Source of the DNA: Halomonas meridiana
GTDB taxonomy: Bacteria > Pseudomonadota > Gammaproteobacteria > Pseudomonadales > Halomonadaceae
Length of the DNA: 64,000 nt
Direction: 5' to 3'
Assembly (NCBI RefSeq): GCF_009846525.1
Contig: NZ_CP024621.1
Location: 62,001 to 126,000, forward strand
This document shows, in pieces, positions 29,616-39,335 of this stretch (the stretch's first letter is position 1; each line of letters opens with the position of its first letter). The translations under genes were made by a program, and so were the position numbers. The notes under the pieces were generated by a model. It had not been told where the DNA came from, made no database searches, and saw only the letters and a program-made list of their open reading frames with translations.

Positions 29616-30749
29616 ATGGCTATGCAGTGGAAAGCGTATCAACGTCTAACAGCCACCGTGCGTGTCGCAGCGTTCGTGGCACTCTGTTTGGTGATGTTGC
29701 CGGCCCACGCTGAGCGCGTGCGTGAGCTGGCAAGCTTTGCAGGCGTTCGTGATAACCAATTAGTCGGTTACGGTTTGGTCGTGGGTCTCGACGGAAGCGG
29801 CGACCAAACGACCCAAGCGCCCTTCACCAGTCAGAGTTTGACCAACATGCTGTCGCAGTTGGGTGTGACGGTGCCGCCGGGTACCAACCTGCAGCTGCGT
29901 AACGTGGCCGCCGTCATGGTCACAGCAGATCTGCCCCCCTTTTCTCGTCCAGGTCAACGCTTGGACATCGTCGTGTCCTCCATTGCCAACGCGAGCAGTT
30001 TGCGCGGTGGCACGCTGCTTATGACGCCCCTCAAAGGTGCCGATGGTGATACGTATGCGATTGCCCAGGGCAATATGCTGGTAGGCGGTGCGGGGGCACA
30101 AGCGGGCGGCAGCAGTGTGCAGATCAACCAGCAGGCATCAGGCCGTATTCCCAACGGTGCCCTCGTCGAGCGAGAAGTGCCGTTGAACCTGGGAGGCAAC
30201 GGGGGAGTATTGGAGTTGCAGCTCAACGATGCCGACTTTGGGACCGTGCAGCGTATGGTTTCTGCGATTAATAGCGAGTTTGGGCAATCCGTCGCCTATG
30301 CACGCAATGGCCGTGTCATCGCTCTGGACGGCCCTATGGATGCCAATGAGCGGGTCAACTTCATGGCGCGCGTCGAGAACGTCCAGGTGACACCGACCGA
30401 GGCGCCCGCCAAAGTCGTGCTGAATGCACGCACTGGCTCCGTCGTGATGAATAGTGCAGTGACGCTTCGTCGCGCTGCCGTCGCGCATGGCAACCTCTCC
30501 ATCATGATCGATACCCAGTTTGGCGTCAGCCAGCCTAACCCCTTAGGGCAGGGCGAGACCGTGGTCGTGCCGGACGCGGATATCGATATCGAACAGCAAG
30601 AAGCCTATCTACAAATCGTCGAAGGCGCCGATTTGGCAGACGTGGTGAACGCATTGAACGCGTTGGGGGCCACTCCTCAAGATTTGATGTCGATTTTGGA
30701 AGCGTTGAGAGCGTCAGGCTCTTTACGTGCTGAGCTGGAGATCATCTGA
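29616..30749 (+). CDS. flgI: Flagellar P-ring protein FlgI
   Basis: 377 residues. A signal peptide (about 1-32, cut after AHA) is followed by the conserved [20 protein letters not shown] and [14 protein letters not shown]. The protein forms the ring in the peptidoglycan layer with the help of FlgA. The stop overlaps the flgJ start (TGATG), so the two are translationally coupled. Confidence 0.96.
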   Translation: MAMQWKAYQRLTATVRVAAFVALCLVMLPAHAERVRELASFAGVRDNQLVGYGLVVGLDGSGDQTTQAPFTSQSLTNMLSQLGVTVPPGTNLQLRNVAAVMVTADLPPFSRPGQRLDIVVSSIANASSLRGGTLLMTPLKGADGDTYAIAQGNMLVGGAGAQAGGSSVQINQQASGRIPNGALVEREVPLNLGGNGGVLELQLNDADFGTVQRMVSAINSEFGQSVAYARNGRVIALDGPMDANERVNFMARVENVQVTPTEAPAKVVLNARTGSVVMNSAVTLRRAAVAHGNLSIMIDTQFGVSQPNPLGQGETVVVPDADIDIEQQEAYLQIVEGADLADVVNALNALGATPQDLMSILEALRASGSLRAELEII

Positions 30750-31771
30750 TGAGCATGGGCGATATGACCAGCCAGTTCGCGCTGGATATGAACGGGTTCC
30801 AGCGGCTGCAGCACAATGCCCGCGTCGACCCTGAAGCCGGTGTGCAAGGTGCGGCACAGCAATTCGAAGCTTTGTTCATCCAAATGATGGTCAAAAGCAT
30901 GCGGGATGCCACGCCGACCTCGGGACTGTTGGAGAGTCGCGATACTACGTTCTATCAATCCATGCTCGACCAGCAGTGGTCCCAAGTCATGGCTTCCCGT
31001 GGCATTGGTCTGGCCGATGCGCTAGTGGAGCAGTTGCAGCGTCAAGGCGCGGTTGGACAAGCCAGCAACCCGGACCAAGAGCTTCAGGCACTGATTGCAG
31101 GCATCCCCCGTGGGACGCCGCGCGTTTTAGACAATCCGCTACAGCCTAACAACGTCCAGGCGCCTGCCAGTACGGGCAGCGGGCGTTTTTATGACGAGCT
31201 GGACGCTATTCGCCAACAGGAAGAGGTGAGCAGCGCCCCCGCCGCGTTAGCAGACGCCCCGCGTCCGGCGGCGTCTTCACATGAGCATGTCGCACGGTTC
31301 GTGCAAACGCTGGCCACGCCTGCGCAGGCGGCCAGCGCCGCTACCGGTGTGCCTGCCGAGCTTATTTTGGCGCAGGCAGCCCTGGAGACAGGCTGGGGGC
31401 GGCATGAAATAGCCACCCAGCAAGGCCGCAACAGCTACAACGTATTTGGCATTAAAGCGGGTAGCCAGTGGCAAGGCAAAACCACCGATATCGTGACCCA
31501 CGAGTACGTGGACGGTCGCCGTACGCAAGTCGTCGATACTTTCCGTGTGTACGACTCTTTCGAGCACGCCTTTACCGATTATGCCAACTTGATTGGCAAC
31601 AACCCTCGCTATGCGGGTGTTTTGCAAGCGGCCAATGCCGAGCAGGCGGCACGTGAGCTGCAGCGTGGCGGTTATGCGACCGATCCGCGTTACGCCGATA
31701 AGCTGGTATCGGTGATGAATACCATGGGCCCATTAAATGCCGCAGGAAGCCTTCTAGCGGATTCTCGCTAG
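30749..31771 (+). CDS. flgJ: Flagellar rod-cap/peptidoglycan hydrolase FlgJ
   Basis: 340 residues in two parts. The N-terminal rod-capping domain (about 1-110) contains AAQQFEALFIQMMVKSMRDA. After a Pro/Ala-rich linker (about 120-175), the C-terminal glucosaminidase domain (about 180-335) has the catalytic region ALETGWGRHEI followed by NSYNVFGIKAG. It caps the rod and opens the cell wall for it. E. coli FlgJ is 313 residues; the extra length is in the linker. The gene ends the flgB-J run; a FliA promoter for flgK follows. Confidence 0.95.
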   Translation: MSMGDMTSQFALDMNGFQRLQHNARVDPEAGVQGAAQQFEALFIQMMVKSMRDATPTSGLLESRDTTFYQSMLDQQWSQVMASRGIGLADALVEQLQRQGAVGQASNPDQELQALIAGIPRGTPRVLDNPLQPNNVQAPASTGSGRFYDELDAIRQQEEVSSAPAALADAPRPAASSHEHVARFVQTLATPAQAASAATGVPAELILAQAALETGWGRHEIATQQGRNSYNVFGIKAGSQWQGKTTDIVTHEYVDGRRTQVVDTFRVYDSFEHAFTDYANLIGNNPRYAGVLQAANAEQAARELQRGGYATDPRYADKLVSVMNTMGPLNAAGSLLADSR

Positions 31772-31778
31772 CGACACC

Positions 31779-31805
31779 TCAAGTTTGTCTGCGTATTGCC
31801 GATAA
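31779..31805 (+). promoter_or_regulatory. FliA (sigma-28) promoter of flgKL
   Basis: TCAAGTTT, 11 bases, GCCGATAA, starting 8 bases after the flgJ stop and 29 bases before the flgK start. It matches the spacing of the flgM promoter. Confidence 0.88.
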
Positions 31806-31833
31806 GTAGAAAATCGGCCTAAGGAATTGAACC

Positions 31834-33492
31834 ATGAGCATGTTTTCGATCGGCTTAAGCGGCCTCAACGCGGCGCAGAATGCCCTCAATACCACGAGTA
31901 ACAACATCAGTAACGTCTATACGCCTAGCTACAACCGCGAGCTGACCCAGCTTGGTGAAGGGCGTGTGGGTGGGGGTGTCCGAGTCGATGATATCGAGCG
32001 CCAGTTCAATACCTATGTGGCCGATCAGCTCAATAACGCCAAGACCCAGTCCAGCGCGTTAGATACGTACTACAACCAAGTCTCGCAGATCGATAACCTG
32101 CTAGCCGACCGGGATGCGGGTCTTTCCCCGCTCATGCAGACGTTCTTTTCTTCGCTGGAAGATCTGGCAAGCTCCCCCTCTGATCCTGCGGCACGCCAGG
32201 GAGTGCTTGGGACGGCGAACACGCTGAGTGCGCAGTTCCGCTCGTTCGATGGCTACTTGCAGGACATGCAAAGCAACATCAACAACCAGATCAAAGATGA
32301 GATCACTCAGGTCAACAATACGGTGGAGCAAATTGCCGGTCTCAATAAAGAGATCGCATTGGCTCGCGCACGTACGGGCGAAGCGCCCAACAGCTTGTTG
32401 AACCAGCGCGACTTTCTTGTCTCCGAGCTCAACGAGCGCATGGATTTACGGCTGAACGTGCAGGATGGCAAGACGTACAACATTAGCTTGCCTAACGGTC
32501 AGCCGCTCGTCACGGGGACCAGCTCGTTCAAATTAGAACCTGTGCAGGCTGACTACGATCCTCAGCGGACGATCGTGGGATATCGCGATGGAGGCGGTAA
32601 CCTGATTCAGTTGGACGAGTCCACGGTCAAAGGGGGCGCGCTGGGGGGATTGATGACATTCCGGTCAGAAACTCTCGATAAAACGCAGAACCAGGTTGGT
32701 CAGCTTGCCGTATCGCTGTCCGTCGCATTTAACGAACAGCACAAGCAAGGCGTCGATTTGGACGGCGAGCAGGGCGGCGACTTCTTCAATGTACGCGCAC
32801 CACAAGCCTACAGTTACGAAGACAACAGCCCTGTAACGATCGACGCCATCGAATTTGATGCTGATGCTATCGATCAGCTGCGTGCAACGGATTACACCGT
32901 CAGTTTTGCAGGCGGCGCACCTACCGTGACTCGTAACGATAGCGGTGCAGACGTCGATATCGGTACAGGCTGGGACGCTGCCAATAATACGCTATCGTTT
33001 GGCGGCCTCTCCATGACGTTTAGCAATACGCCGGCCGACGGGGATCAGTTTGAGGTACAACCCGTTCGTCGAGCCGCTAACGGTATGGAAGTGAATCTTA
33101 TTGATGCTGATAAAATTGCCGCGGGCTTACCTATTAATCCTAATGACGATCCTGCAGATTGGATTGCCGCAGGCGCGGGTGATAATAGCAATGCATTATT
33201 GCTCCAAGATTTGCAAGGTCAGGATATTGTTGGCGGCAGCGCGTCCGTAAGCGGTGCCTATGGCGCGCTTGTCAGTGACGTGGGTAATCGCACCAACATT
33301 ACCCAGGTCAATCTGGATGCACGCCAGGGCCTGACGGATCAACTACGCGCCGTACAGCAGTCGGAGTCTGGGGTGAACCTTGACGAAGAGGCGGCCAACT
33401 TGATTCGTTACCAACAGTTCTATCAAGCCAATGCCCGTGTGATCGATACCGCCGGTACGATCATGGACACCATTTTGAATCTGCGTAATTAA
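31834..33492 (+). CDS. flgK: Hook-filament junction protein FlgK (HAP1)
   Basis: 552 residues, close to E. coli FlgK (547). The N-terminus (LSGLNAAQNALNTTSNNISN) and the C-terminus (NLIRYQQFYQANARVIDT) carry the axial coiled-coil motifs. The middle is acidic, with many D and N residues. It forms the first junction layer on the hook. It has its own FliA promoter, which places it with the late genes, and is chaperoned by FlgN (22714-23163). Confidence 0.96.
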   Translation: MSMFSIGLSGLNAAQNALNTTSNNISNVYTPSYNRELTQLGEGRVGGGVRVDDIERQFNTYVADQLNNAKTQSSALDTYYNQVSQIDNLLADRDAGLSPLMQTFFSSLEDLASSPSDPAARQGVLGTANTLSAQFRSFDGYLQDMQSNINNQIKDEITQVNNTVEQIAGLNKEIALARARTGEAPNSLLNQRDFLVSELNERMDLRLNVQDGKTYNISLPNGQPLVTGTSSFKLEPVQADYDPQRTIVGYRDGGGNLIQLDESTVKGGALGGLMTFRSETLDKTQNQVGQLAVSLSVAFNEQHKQGVDLDGEQGGDFFNVRAPQAYSYEDNSPVTIDAIEFDADAIDQLRATDYTVSFAGGAPTVTRNDSGADVDIGTGWDAANNTLSFGGLSMTFSNTPADGDQFEVQPVRRAANGMEVNLIDADKIAAGLPINPNDDPADWIAAGAGDNSNALLLQDLQGQDIVGGSASVSGAYGALVSDVGNRTNITQVNLDARQGLTDQLRAVQQSESGVNLDEEAANLIRYQQFYQANARVIDTAGTIMDTILNLRN

Positions 33493-33506
33493 TAGGAGCT
33501 TAGGCG

Positions 33507-34751
33507 ATGCGTGTCAGTACGGTCACTATGTATGAGCAGAGTACGGCTTCTATCAATCGTCAGCAAAATGACTTTTTGAAAGTGGGGCAACAAGTTGCCA
33601 GTGGGCGGCGTGTCGTCAATCCGTCGGATGACCCACAAGCGGCATCCCGTGCGGTAGGTGTCGACCAGTCGAAAGCCATCACACAGCAGTACGAAGACTC
33701 TCGTGTATCTGCGCGTAACTCATTGGCACAAACGGAAAGCATTCTCAACAGTATTAGCGATGCGGTGACTAGCGCCAAGACGCTGCTGATCCAAGCGTCC
33801 AGCGATACGTTGAGTGATGTTGACCGTGAATCCATTGCCAGTGAGTTGAAGGGTGTTTACGAGACGATGATCGGTCAGGCAAATGCCACCGATGGTAACG
33901 GCCGCTATATCTTTGGTGGTTACAAAGACGACGCTCCGCCCTTCGTTAAGTCTGCCGCTGGCAACGTCCAATACAACGGTGATATGAACGCGCGCGCTCA
34001 GCGCGTCGATGCGTCTCGCCTCATGCCCGTGACGGAAAATGGGGCGACGATTTTCCAAGGAGTGCCAAGCGGCGCAGGCTATATAGCCAAAGCCGAGTCA
34101 GCCAACCAGGGCAGCGTGACGTTCAGTGGTCCACAAGTGACCAATGTCAACGATCCAGATTATGGTGAAAGCTTCCGCGTTCTTTTCGACGAAGATGGAG
34201 GTGGTAACCCGACTTACACCGTCGAGCAGTTCGATGGGGCTGCTTGGCAGCCAGTCGCCGGTCTTGAGGATCAAGCTTACGACGAGTCAGCTGGCGAGCA
34301 AGTGAGTTTTGGAGGGGTGAGCCTGACTCTGAAAGGGGCGCCTGAGGTTGGCGATGAAATCCTAGTCGCTCAGCCTGGCAGTGATCAGCTTTCGGCCGAT
34401 CTGTTTCAAACGATGGAAGCGGCTATCCGTGTACTAGAAACGCCAGCAGAAAATGGCACGCAGAAAGCAGCCCTGCGGAATACGCTGAACACGTCCATGC
34501 GTGAGTTGGATAACTCGTTGGACAACGTATTGACGGTCCGTGCCTCCGCCGGTGCCCGGCTCAACGAGCTAGACGTCATCGATGCAGTTGGCAGTAACCG
34601 CATGCTCAACTACGAACAAACGCTTTCGGACTTGGTTGATCTCGATTATGTCGACGCTATTTCCGAGTACAGCTTGCGCCAAGTAGGCCTTCAGGCGGCT
34701 CAGAAAGCGTTCGTAGATATCAAAGGCATGTCGCTGTTCGACTTCATGTAG
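33507..34751 (+). CDS. flgL: Hook-filament junction protein FlgL (HAP3)
   Basis: A 414-residue flagellin-like protein. The N-terminal motif (TMYEQSTASINRQQNDFLKV, then ASGRRVVNPSDDP) and the C-terminal motif (LQAAQKAFVDIKGMSLFDFM) match the family. It is longer than E. coli FlgL (317), with the extra length in the acidic middle domain. It lies 14 bases after flgK with AGGAG before the ATG, so both come from one transcript. A terminator follows. Confidence 0.94.
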   Translation: MRVSTVTMYEQSTASINRQQNDFLKVGQQVASGRRVVNPSDDPQAASRAVGVDQSKAITQQYEDSRVSARNSLAQTESILNSISDAVTSAKTLLIQASSDTLSDVDRESIASELKGVYETMIGQANATDGNGRYIFGGYKDDAPPFVKSAAGNVQYNGDMNARAQRVDASRLMPVTENGATIFQGVPSGAGYIAKAESANQGSVTFSGPQVTNVNDPDYGESFRVLFDEDGGGNPTYTVEQFDGAAWQPVAGLEDQAYDESAGEQVSFGGVSLTLKGAPEVGDEILVAQPGSDQLSADLFQTMEAAIRVLETPAENGTQKAALRNTLNTSMRELDNSLDNVLTVRASAGARLNELDVIDAVGSNRMLNYEQTLSDLVDLDYVDAISEYSLRQVGLQAAQKAFVDIKGMSLFDFM

Positions 34752-34778
34752 TCTTCCAGCGTGTAACGTTTTATGGAA

Positions 34779-34806
34779 AGCCTCGGCCATCATGCCGGGG
34801 CTTTTT
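34779..34806. terminator. Bidirectional terminator between flgL and fliR
   Basis: AGCCTCGGC (34779-34787) pairs with GCCGGGGCT (34794-34802), followed by T5 on the plus strand; on the minus strand the loop is followed by TTTCC. It overlaps the end of the convergent fliR gene, whose stop codon is at 34805-34807. Confidence 0.8.
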
Positions 34807-35596
34807 AGTTCAAGGGTGCCATCGTTTCGATAAGACTTTGGGTGAAGCTGATGCCTTGGCTAAACAGCTGTTGCAGAAAGCTGCCAATATCACTCATCAA
34901 TACCATTAGCAGGACGATGCCAACGGTCAACGACGTAGGAAAGCCGATATTGAAAACGGTCAGCTGCGGCGCTGAGCGGTTCAAGATACCTAGCGATAAG
35001 CTAATAATCAGCAGCGAAGCCACCAACGGAAGGGCGAGCAGCATGCCGGAGGCAAAAATTGTCCCTGCATACCTTGCCAGCAACTCGAAGGCATTCGGAT
35101 TTAAACTGCCAACCCCGATGGGGAGCGTTTGAAAGCTCATCACCAGCGTCTCTAGTACCATCAAATGCCCATTAAACGCGAGAAACATCAGCAGCGTGAT
35201 CATGTAGAGAATACGTGATAGCACCATGATGTTCGTGCCGCTCGACATGTCGAAAAAGCTCGCAAAGGCCAGACCCATCTGTAAACCGATAAACTCACCG
35301 GCGGCCTGCACGACAGCAAATACGACATGCATGACCAGCCCAATCGCGATGCCGATCAGCATTTGTTCGATGATGATGCCAAGGCCTGCCCACGACATGA
35401 GCGGTACGGCGGGCATGGGAGGCAGCACCGGCGCAATGACGATGGCAATGACAGCCGCTAACGACACCTTTGCTGGTGTGGGAATGCTGGAGTGTCCCCA
35501 GAGCGGGGTGGCCGTCATAAACGCCGTAATGCGTACGAAAGGCCAAAAGAAGGCAACCAGCCATCCTTGTAACTGTGCAAAGGTGACCTCGACCAC
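34805..35596 (-). CDS. fliR: Flagellar type III export membrane protein FliR
   Basis: 263 residues with about six hydrophobic spans. Conserved pieces include FWPFVRITAFMTATPLWG at the start, and AAGEFIGLQMGLAFASFFD. It joins FliP and FliQ to form the export gate in the inner membrane. The start is a GTG at 35596 with GGTGA upstream. It follows fliQ by 3 bases. It ends the fliL-R minus-strand run. A separate flhB gene is not in the window, and FliR is not fused to FlhB. Confidence 0.95.
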   Translation of the reverse strand: MVEVTFAQLQGWLVAFFWPFVRITAFMTATPLWGHSSIPTPAKVSLAAVIAIVIAPVLPPMPAVPLMSWAGLGIIIEQMLIGIAIGLVMHVVFAVVQAAGEFIGLQMGLAFASFFDMSSGTNIMVLSRILYMITLLMFLAFNGHLMVLETLVMSFQTLPIGVGSLNPNAFELLARYAGTIFASGMLLALPLVASLLIISLSLGILNRSAPQLTVFNIGFPTSLTVGIVLLMVLMSDIGSFLQQLFSQGISFTQSLIETMAPLN

Positions 35597-35599
35597 TGC

Positions 35600-35869
35600 T
35601 TACATCACCATTGCAGGGATATTGGTGAACAGGCGCGTTGTGAAATCGGTAATCAAGCCAATGAGCCAGGGGCCCGCCAGCACTAAAACGGCAAAAACAG
35701 CCAGAATCTTGGGAATGAACGTGAGCGTCATCTCGTTAATTTGAGTGGCCGCCTGAAACAAGCTGATAATGAGGCCCGTAAAAAGGGCGGCGAGTAGCAT
35801 GGGGCCTGCCAGGAACAGCGTTACGCGCATGCCTTGATAAGCGACGCTCATCACCATTTCGGGTGTCAT
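35600..35869 (-). CDS. fliQ: Flagellar type III export membrane protein FliQ
   Basis: 89 residues, the same size as the E. coli protein, with two membrane spans (about 15-40 and 52-75). Conserved text includes AALFTGLIISLFQAATQINE. Part of the FliPQR gate. It lies between fliP and fliR in the usual order. Confidence 0.96.
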   Translation of the reverse strand: MTPEMVMSVAYQGMRVTLFLAGPMLLAALFTGLIISLFQAATQINEMTLTFIPKILAVFAVLVLAGPWLIGLITDFTTRLFTNIPAMVM

Positions 35870-35900
35870 GGATAGATGCTCCTTGCCGCGCCCTGCGACG

Positions 35901-36680
35901 TTAAATCATGTAAAAACTTTCTGCTAGCGAGCCAATGATGAGCTGCCAGCCATCGACCAACACGAAGAGCATGAGTTTGAAAGGCAGTGAGATGGTGACA
36001 GGAGGCACCATCATCATCCCCAGCGCCATCAGCGTACTGGCCACCACCAAATCGATAATCAAAAAAGGAATGAAAATGGTAAAGCCAATTTGAAACGCCG
36101 TTTTGAGTTCGCTGGTGACAAAGGCGGGGAGCAATACGCGCATCGGTAGCTCCTCTGGACCTTGCAGAGGGCCGATATCGGCGAGGCGAACGAACAAAGC
36201 AATATCAGGTTCCCGTGTTTGAGCCAGCATGAACTCACGAAATGGGAGTTGAGCACGCAGTAGAAACTCTTCGAAGTTGATCACCTCATCCGTGAGAGGC
36301 ACCCAGGCGGTGTCGTACACCTGATTCAACACGGGAGACATGATAAAAAACGTCAGAAACAGTGCAATACCCAGCAGCACCTGATTGGGCGGCGTTGCCT
36401 GTGTGCCCATGGCGGTACGCAGTAGGCTAAGCACGATGATAATGCGCGTAAAGCTGGTCATCATCAACAGCATCGCTGGCAAGAAGGCCAGAGAGCTTAA
36501 AAAAAGCAGCGTTTGTAACGAGAGTGACCACTGCTGCCCGCCATCTTCGGTGGGCTGTGAGACGAGGCCGGGTAACTGCTGTGCTGCGGCGGGGAAGGCC
36601 ATCAGACCGCCCGCAAGCAGTAGCGCAAATAGCCACCAGCGACGCGAAAAGAGCCGAGCAACATACGAAACGTGTGTCAT
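35901..36680 (-). CDS. fliP: Flagellar type III export membrane protein FliP
   Basis: 259 residues. A cleavable signal peptide (about 1-33, cut after AAA) precedes four spans. Hallmarks are [35 protein letters not shown] and the late span region [18 protein letters not shown]. FliP is the core of the export gate. Its ATG overlaps the fliO stop by four bases (ATGA). Confidence 0.96.
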   Translation of the reverse strand: MTHVSYVARLFSRRWWLFALLLAGGLMAFPAAAQQLPGLVSQPTEDGGQQWSLSLQTLLFLSSLAFLPAMLLMMTSFTRIIIVLSLLRTAMGTQATPPNQVLLGIALFLTFFIMSPVLNQVYDTAWVPLTDEVINFEEFLLRAQLPFREFMLAQTREPDIALFVRLADIGPLQGPEELPMRVLLPAFVTSELKTAFQIGFTIFIPFLIIDLVVASTLMALGMMMVPPVTISLPFKLMLFVLVDGWQLIIGSLAESFYMI

Positions 36681-37111
36681 GGTGAGTGCTGAGAGTCTGA
36701 AGGGGAGCGGTCGCTTTTGTCACGGTTCTTGGCCAGCGCATTGGCCAAGCGCTGAGCGAAACGAGACGGCGGAGTTTCGGGTGTGTGGGGGCGGTTTGCC
36801 GGTGCCGGCCGCTCATGCAACTTGCTGATGCGACCGCTGCTCACGCCCAGTACCAGCCACGTGTCTTCCACTTCGACCACGACGACGCGTTCGCGGTTAC
36901 CCACTGCGGTGGTTCCGACGATCCGCAATCGCGCGCCCTGGTCGAAACGATGCTGTTGCCAGCGCTTGAGCAGCGAGGTGCAGAGCAGAATGATCGCAAT
37001 CACCAGCGCAAGCGCAGCGGCGGTTTTGCCCAGTGCCGCCATACCAATGAGAGCGTCGCCGCCGCTTAGTGCATCCACCGAGGATTGGGCGCTGGAGGTT
37101 GCCACGCTCAT
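36677..37111 (-). CDS. fliO: Flagellar biosynthetic protein FliO
   Basis: 144 residues. One membrane span (about 26-48) is followed by the cytoplasmic FliO domain with [30 protein letters not shown] (seen as two adjacent motifs) and a charged tail rich in R, K, S and P. FliO aids assembly of the FliP ring. It overlaps fliN upstream and fliP downstream by four bases each. The sequence is poorly conserved in the family, but position and the central motif make this secure. Confidence 0.9.
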   Translation of the reverse strand: MSVATSSAQSSVDALSGGDALIGMAALGKTAAALALVIAIILLCTSLLKRWQQHRFDQGARLRIVGTTAVGNRERVVVVEVEDTWLVLGVSSGRISKLHERPAPANRPHTPETPPSRFAQRLANALAKNRDKSDRSPSDSQHSP

Positions 37112-37626
37112 CGGTTGAGTTTATGAATCCGCTCGGAGGGCGTAATGATTTCCGTAATGCGGATACCGTATTTGTCTTCGATGACGACCACTTCGCCCTG
37201 GGCAATCAGATAACCATTGATCAGGATATCCATAGGCTCCCCGGCCAGGCCTTCTAGCTCGATGACGGAACCCTGTGCCAGCTCTAGCAGCTGTTTGATC
37301 GTAAGCTTCGTACGACCCAGCTCCACCGTCAGCTTGACCGGAATATCCATGATCATTTCGAGATCACGAGAAGGGGCGCTACCCTGCTCACCGCTCAGCG
37401 GGCGGAATACCTCGTCGCTGGCGGATTTGGCCTGGGGCGGCTCGGGTTCGGGCTCATCCTCTGCATCGGATTGCTCGGCTGCCTCCTGTTCCGCCATGGC
37501 GGCTGCCCAGGGGTCCTCGTCTTCGCTGGCGGCATCCGCGTCAGAGGAGGGCTCTTCTTGTTCAGACATGGCTTCCGCCCAATCGTCATCAGAGACTTTT
37601 TGATCGGGTTTGTTAGGGTCAGTCAT
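37108..37626 (-). CDS. fliN: Flagellar motor switch protein FliN
   Basis: 172 residues against 137 in E. coli. The C-terminal SpoA domain (about 90-170) is strongly conserved: IMDIPVKLTVELGRTKLTIK and GEPMDILINGYLIAQGEVVV. The N-terminal 80 residues are very acidic and contain two copies of the motif D-x-WAxAMxEQ (residues 15-23 and 38-47), where E. coli has a single DLWAEALSEQ. FliN is a C-ring protein that helps dock the export apparatus and bind CheY-P. Overlaps fliM and fliO by four bases. Confidence 0.95.
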   Translation of the reverse strand: MTDPNKPDQKVSDDDWAEAMSEQEEPSSDADAASEDEDPWAAAMAEQEAAEQSDAEDEPEPEPPQAKSASDEVFRPLSGEQGSAPSRDLEMIMDIPVKLTVELGRTKLTIKQLLELAQGSVIELEGLAGEPMDILINGYLIAQGEVVVIEDKYGIRITEIITPSERIHKLNR

Positions 37627-38678
37627 GCTTTGGATTCCTTGGCTTTCTGTCGCGTTGAACCTTTAATAAAGTCCTTGGACGATACGTTATTCATAGCAGC
37701 ATGGTCGATCATACGTAGCACCCGTAACGCGCGCTGCTGACGCTGACTACCGTACTCGCACTCCATGACGGGGACCCCATCAACGCGTGCAGTAATCGTG
37801 CTGGGAATATCCACCGGCAAGACATCCCCCTTTTTCAGTCCCATTACCTGAGCGATACGGCTGGGAATTTGTGCAAATTCCGCGACCAGCTCCACCTCCG
37901 ACTGGCGTAGCTCGCTGGCCATTCGGCGTGACCAAGAACCGTCGCTATCGTGGTTGCTGTCGTTGATCGGGTTGACCAGCAAGTCGCGCAGCGGCTCGAT
38001 CATGGCGTAGGGCATGCAGACTTGGAAGCTGCTCGAGAGATTGCCAACTTCGATGTTGAACTTGGTATTCACCACGATTTCGTTGGGTGAATTGGTAATG
38101 TTGGCAAACTTCGACTGTACCTCGGAGCGTAAAAAGTGGACATCGATCGGATAGACCACTTTCCAAGCTTCTTGATACGCATCGATGGCAAGATTCAATA
38201 AACGCTGAATAATGCGCTGTTCGGTATTCGTAAATTCGCGCCCATCCGACTTGGTAACGAAGCGTCCGTCGCCCCCAAACAGGTTGTCTACCACCATGAA
38301 GACCAGGTTTGGTGGGAAAACGACAAGACCCGAGCCACGCAGCGGTTTCATCGACACGATGTTGAGGTTGGTCGGCACCGGTACGTTGCGTGAAAAGTCA
38401 CTGAAGCTTTGGTAGCGCACTGACTCGACAGTAATGTCAGAGCTACGGCGAATCAGGTTGAACAGCCCGTTGCGGAAGTAACGAGCAAAGCGTTCGTTGA
38501 TAAAGTCGAGCGCGTGCAGACGCTCGCGAATGACCCGGTGTTGTGTCGACGGGTCATAGGGGCGAATCCGCGACTCATCCTGGGTTGGAGACGACGTTGC
38601 CGACGGCTCGTCATCTCCGCTGACGCCTTTGAGTAAGGCATCGATCTCTTCCTGGGACAGTAGATCGTCCTGCGACAT
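37623..38678 (-). CDS. fliM: Flagellar motor switch protein FliM
   Basis: 351 residues. The N-terminal CheY-P-binding motif is present (LSQEEIDALLKG, residues about 7-18). The middle CheC-like domain (about 45-230) includes NLFGGDGRFVTKSDGREFT, and the C-terminal SpoA domain joins FliN. It sits in the C ring and passes the CheY-P signal to FliG, setting rotation direction. It begins 22 bases after fliL and its stop overlaps fliN. Confidence 0.96.
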   Translation of the reverse strand: MSQDDLLSQEEIDALLKGVSGDDEPSATSSPTQDESRIRPYDPSTQHRVIRERLHALDFINERFARYFRNGLFNLIRRSSDITVESVRYQSFSDFSRNVPVPTNLNIVSMKPLRGSGLVVFPPNLVFMVVDNLFGGDGRFVTKSDGREFTNTEQRIIQRLLNLAIDAYQEAWKVVYPIDVHFLRSEVQSKFANITNSPNEIVVNTKFNIEVGNLSSSFQVCMPYAMIEPLRDLLVNPINDSNHDSDGSWSRRMASELRQSEVELVAEFAQIPSRIAQVMGLKKGDVLPVDIPSTITARVDGVPVMECEYGSQRQQRALRVLRMIDHAAMNNVSSKDFIKGSTRQKAKESKA

Positions 38679-38699
38679 GAACGGCTCCCGTTCCCTAGG

Positions 38700-39176
38700 C
38701 TATTGCACAATAAATTCGGTAAACAGCACTTCCCGAAGATCCAAGGGAGGCTGGTTTTCCGTTAGCGGAACGCTCAATCGGCGAATGATCTCTTGGGCGA
38801 GCGTCTCTTTACCTTCGGTCGAAGTCAGCTGTTCTGCCTGCTTGCCGGATAAAAGAATCAGGAGACGGCTACGCACTTGCGGCATGTGCTCTTCGATGAG
38901 CGCCTTGCTCTCCTCGTTACCAACACGCAGGGTAATGCCTGTATAGAGAAGGCGTGACCCGTAGCGGTCATCCGCTAAGTTGACGGTAAAGGGCTCGATC
39001 TGGGTAAACACCGGAGGGGTGTGCTCCACCGTTTGCTGCTGAGCGTCACCCTCGGCGCTGTTATCGCGCTGGTCGAGTACGAGATAGATCGCTGCTGCTG
39101 CTCCTGCAGAGGAGAGCAAGACAAGAACGATCATTACCCAAAGCAGTTTTTTTGATCCGCCGCTTGATTCTGCCAT
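38700..39176 (-). CDS. fliL: Flagellar basal body-associated protein FliL
   Basis: 158 residues. After MAESSGGSKKLLW comes a single membrane span (about 10-32) with the periplasmic stomatin-like FliL domain beyond it (FTQIEPFTVNLADDRYGSRL, ending in LREVLFTEFIVQ). FliL surrounds the stator and supports torque. Three starts are possible within 21 bases (39176, 39188, and GTG 39197); 39176 is chosen because GGGA lies 7 bases before it, but this is uncertain. It begins the fliLMNOPQR run after a 159-base gap from fliK. Confidence 0.92.
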   Translation of the reverse strand: MAESSGGSKKLLWVMIVLVLLSSAGAAAAIYLVLDQRDNSAEGDAQQQTVEHTPPVFTQIEPFTVNLADDRYGSRLLYTGITLRVGNEESKALIEEHMPQVRSRLLILLSGKQAEQLTSTEGKETLAQEIIRRLSVPLTENQPPLDLREVLFTEFIVQ

Positions 39177-39252
39177 TGTTGTTCCCATGATGTTCACGCA
39201 TGACGCTAGCCAAGCATTATGCCTAACGCGAGTGATGGTGAAGAAACGAACA

Positions 39253-39271
39253 GGCTTCCTTGGGGAGCCTA
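39253..39271 (-). terminator. Possible weak terminator between fliK and fliL
   Basis: AGGCTTCC / GGAGCCT stem with a four-base loop and one bulge. On the minus strand it is followed by GTTCGTTTCTTC, a T-containing but imperfect tract. It may reduce read-through from fliK to fliL. Confidence 0.3.
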
Positions 39272-39335
39272 TCTTTTGGTTTAGCTAGTTAATCCGATCA
39301 TTACTACGTACGTCATGACCAAGGCATACGTTGCC

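Noticed and set aside
29337..30488. Several open frames antisense to flgH/flgI (also antisense to flgB, flgF, fliF and others)
   Set aside because: They mirror strongly conserved genes, lack ribosome sites and show no family motifs; long antisense frames are expected at this GC content.
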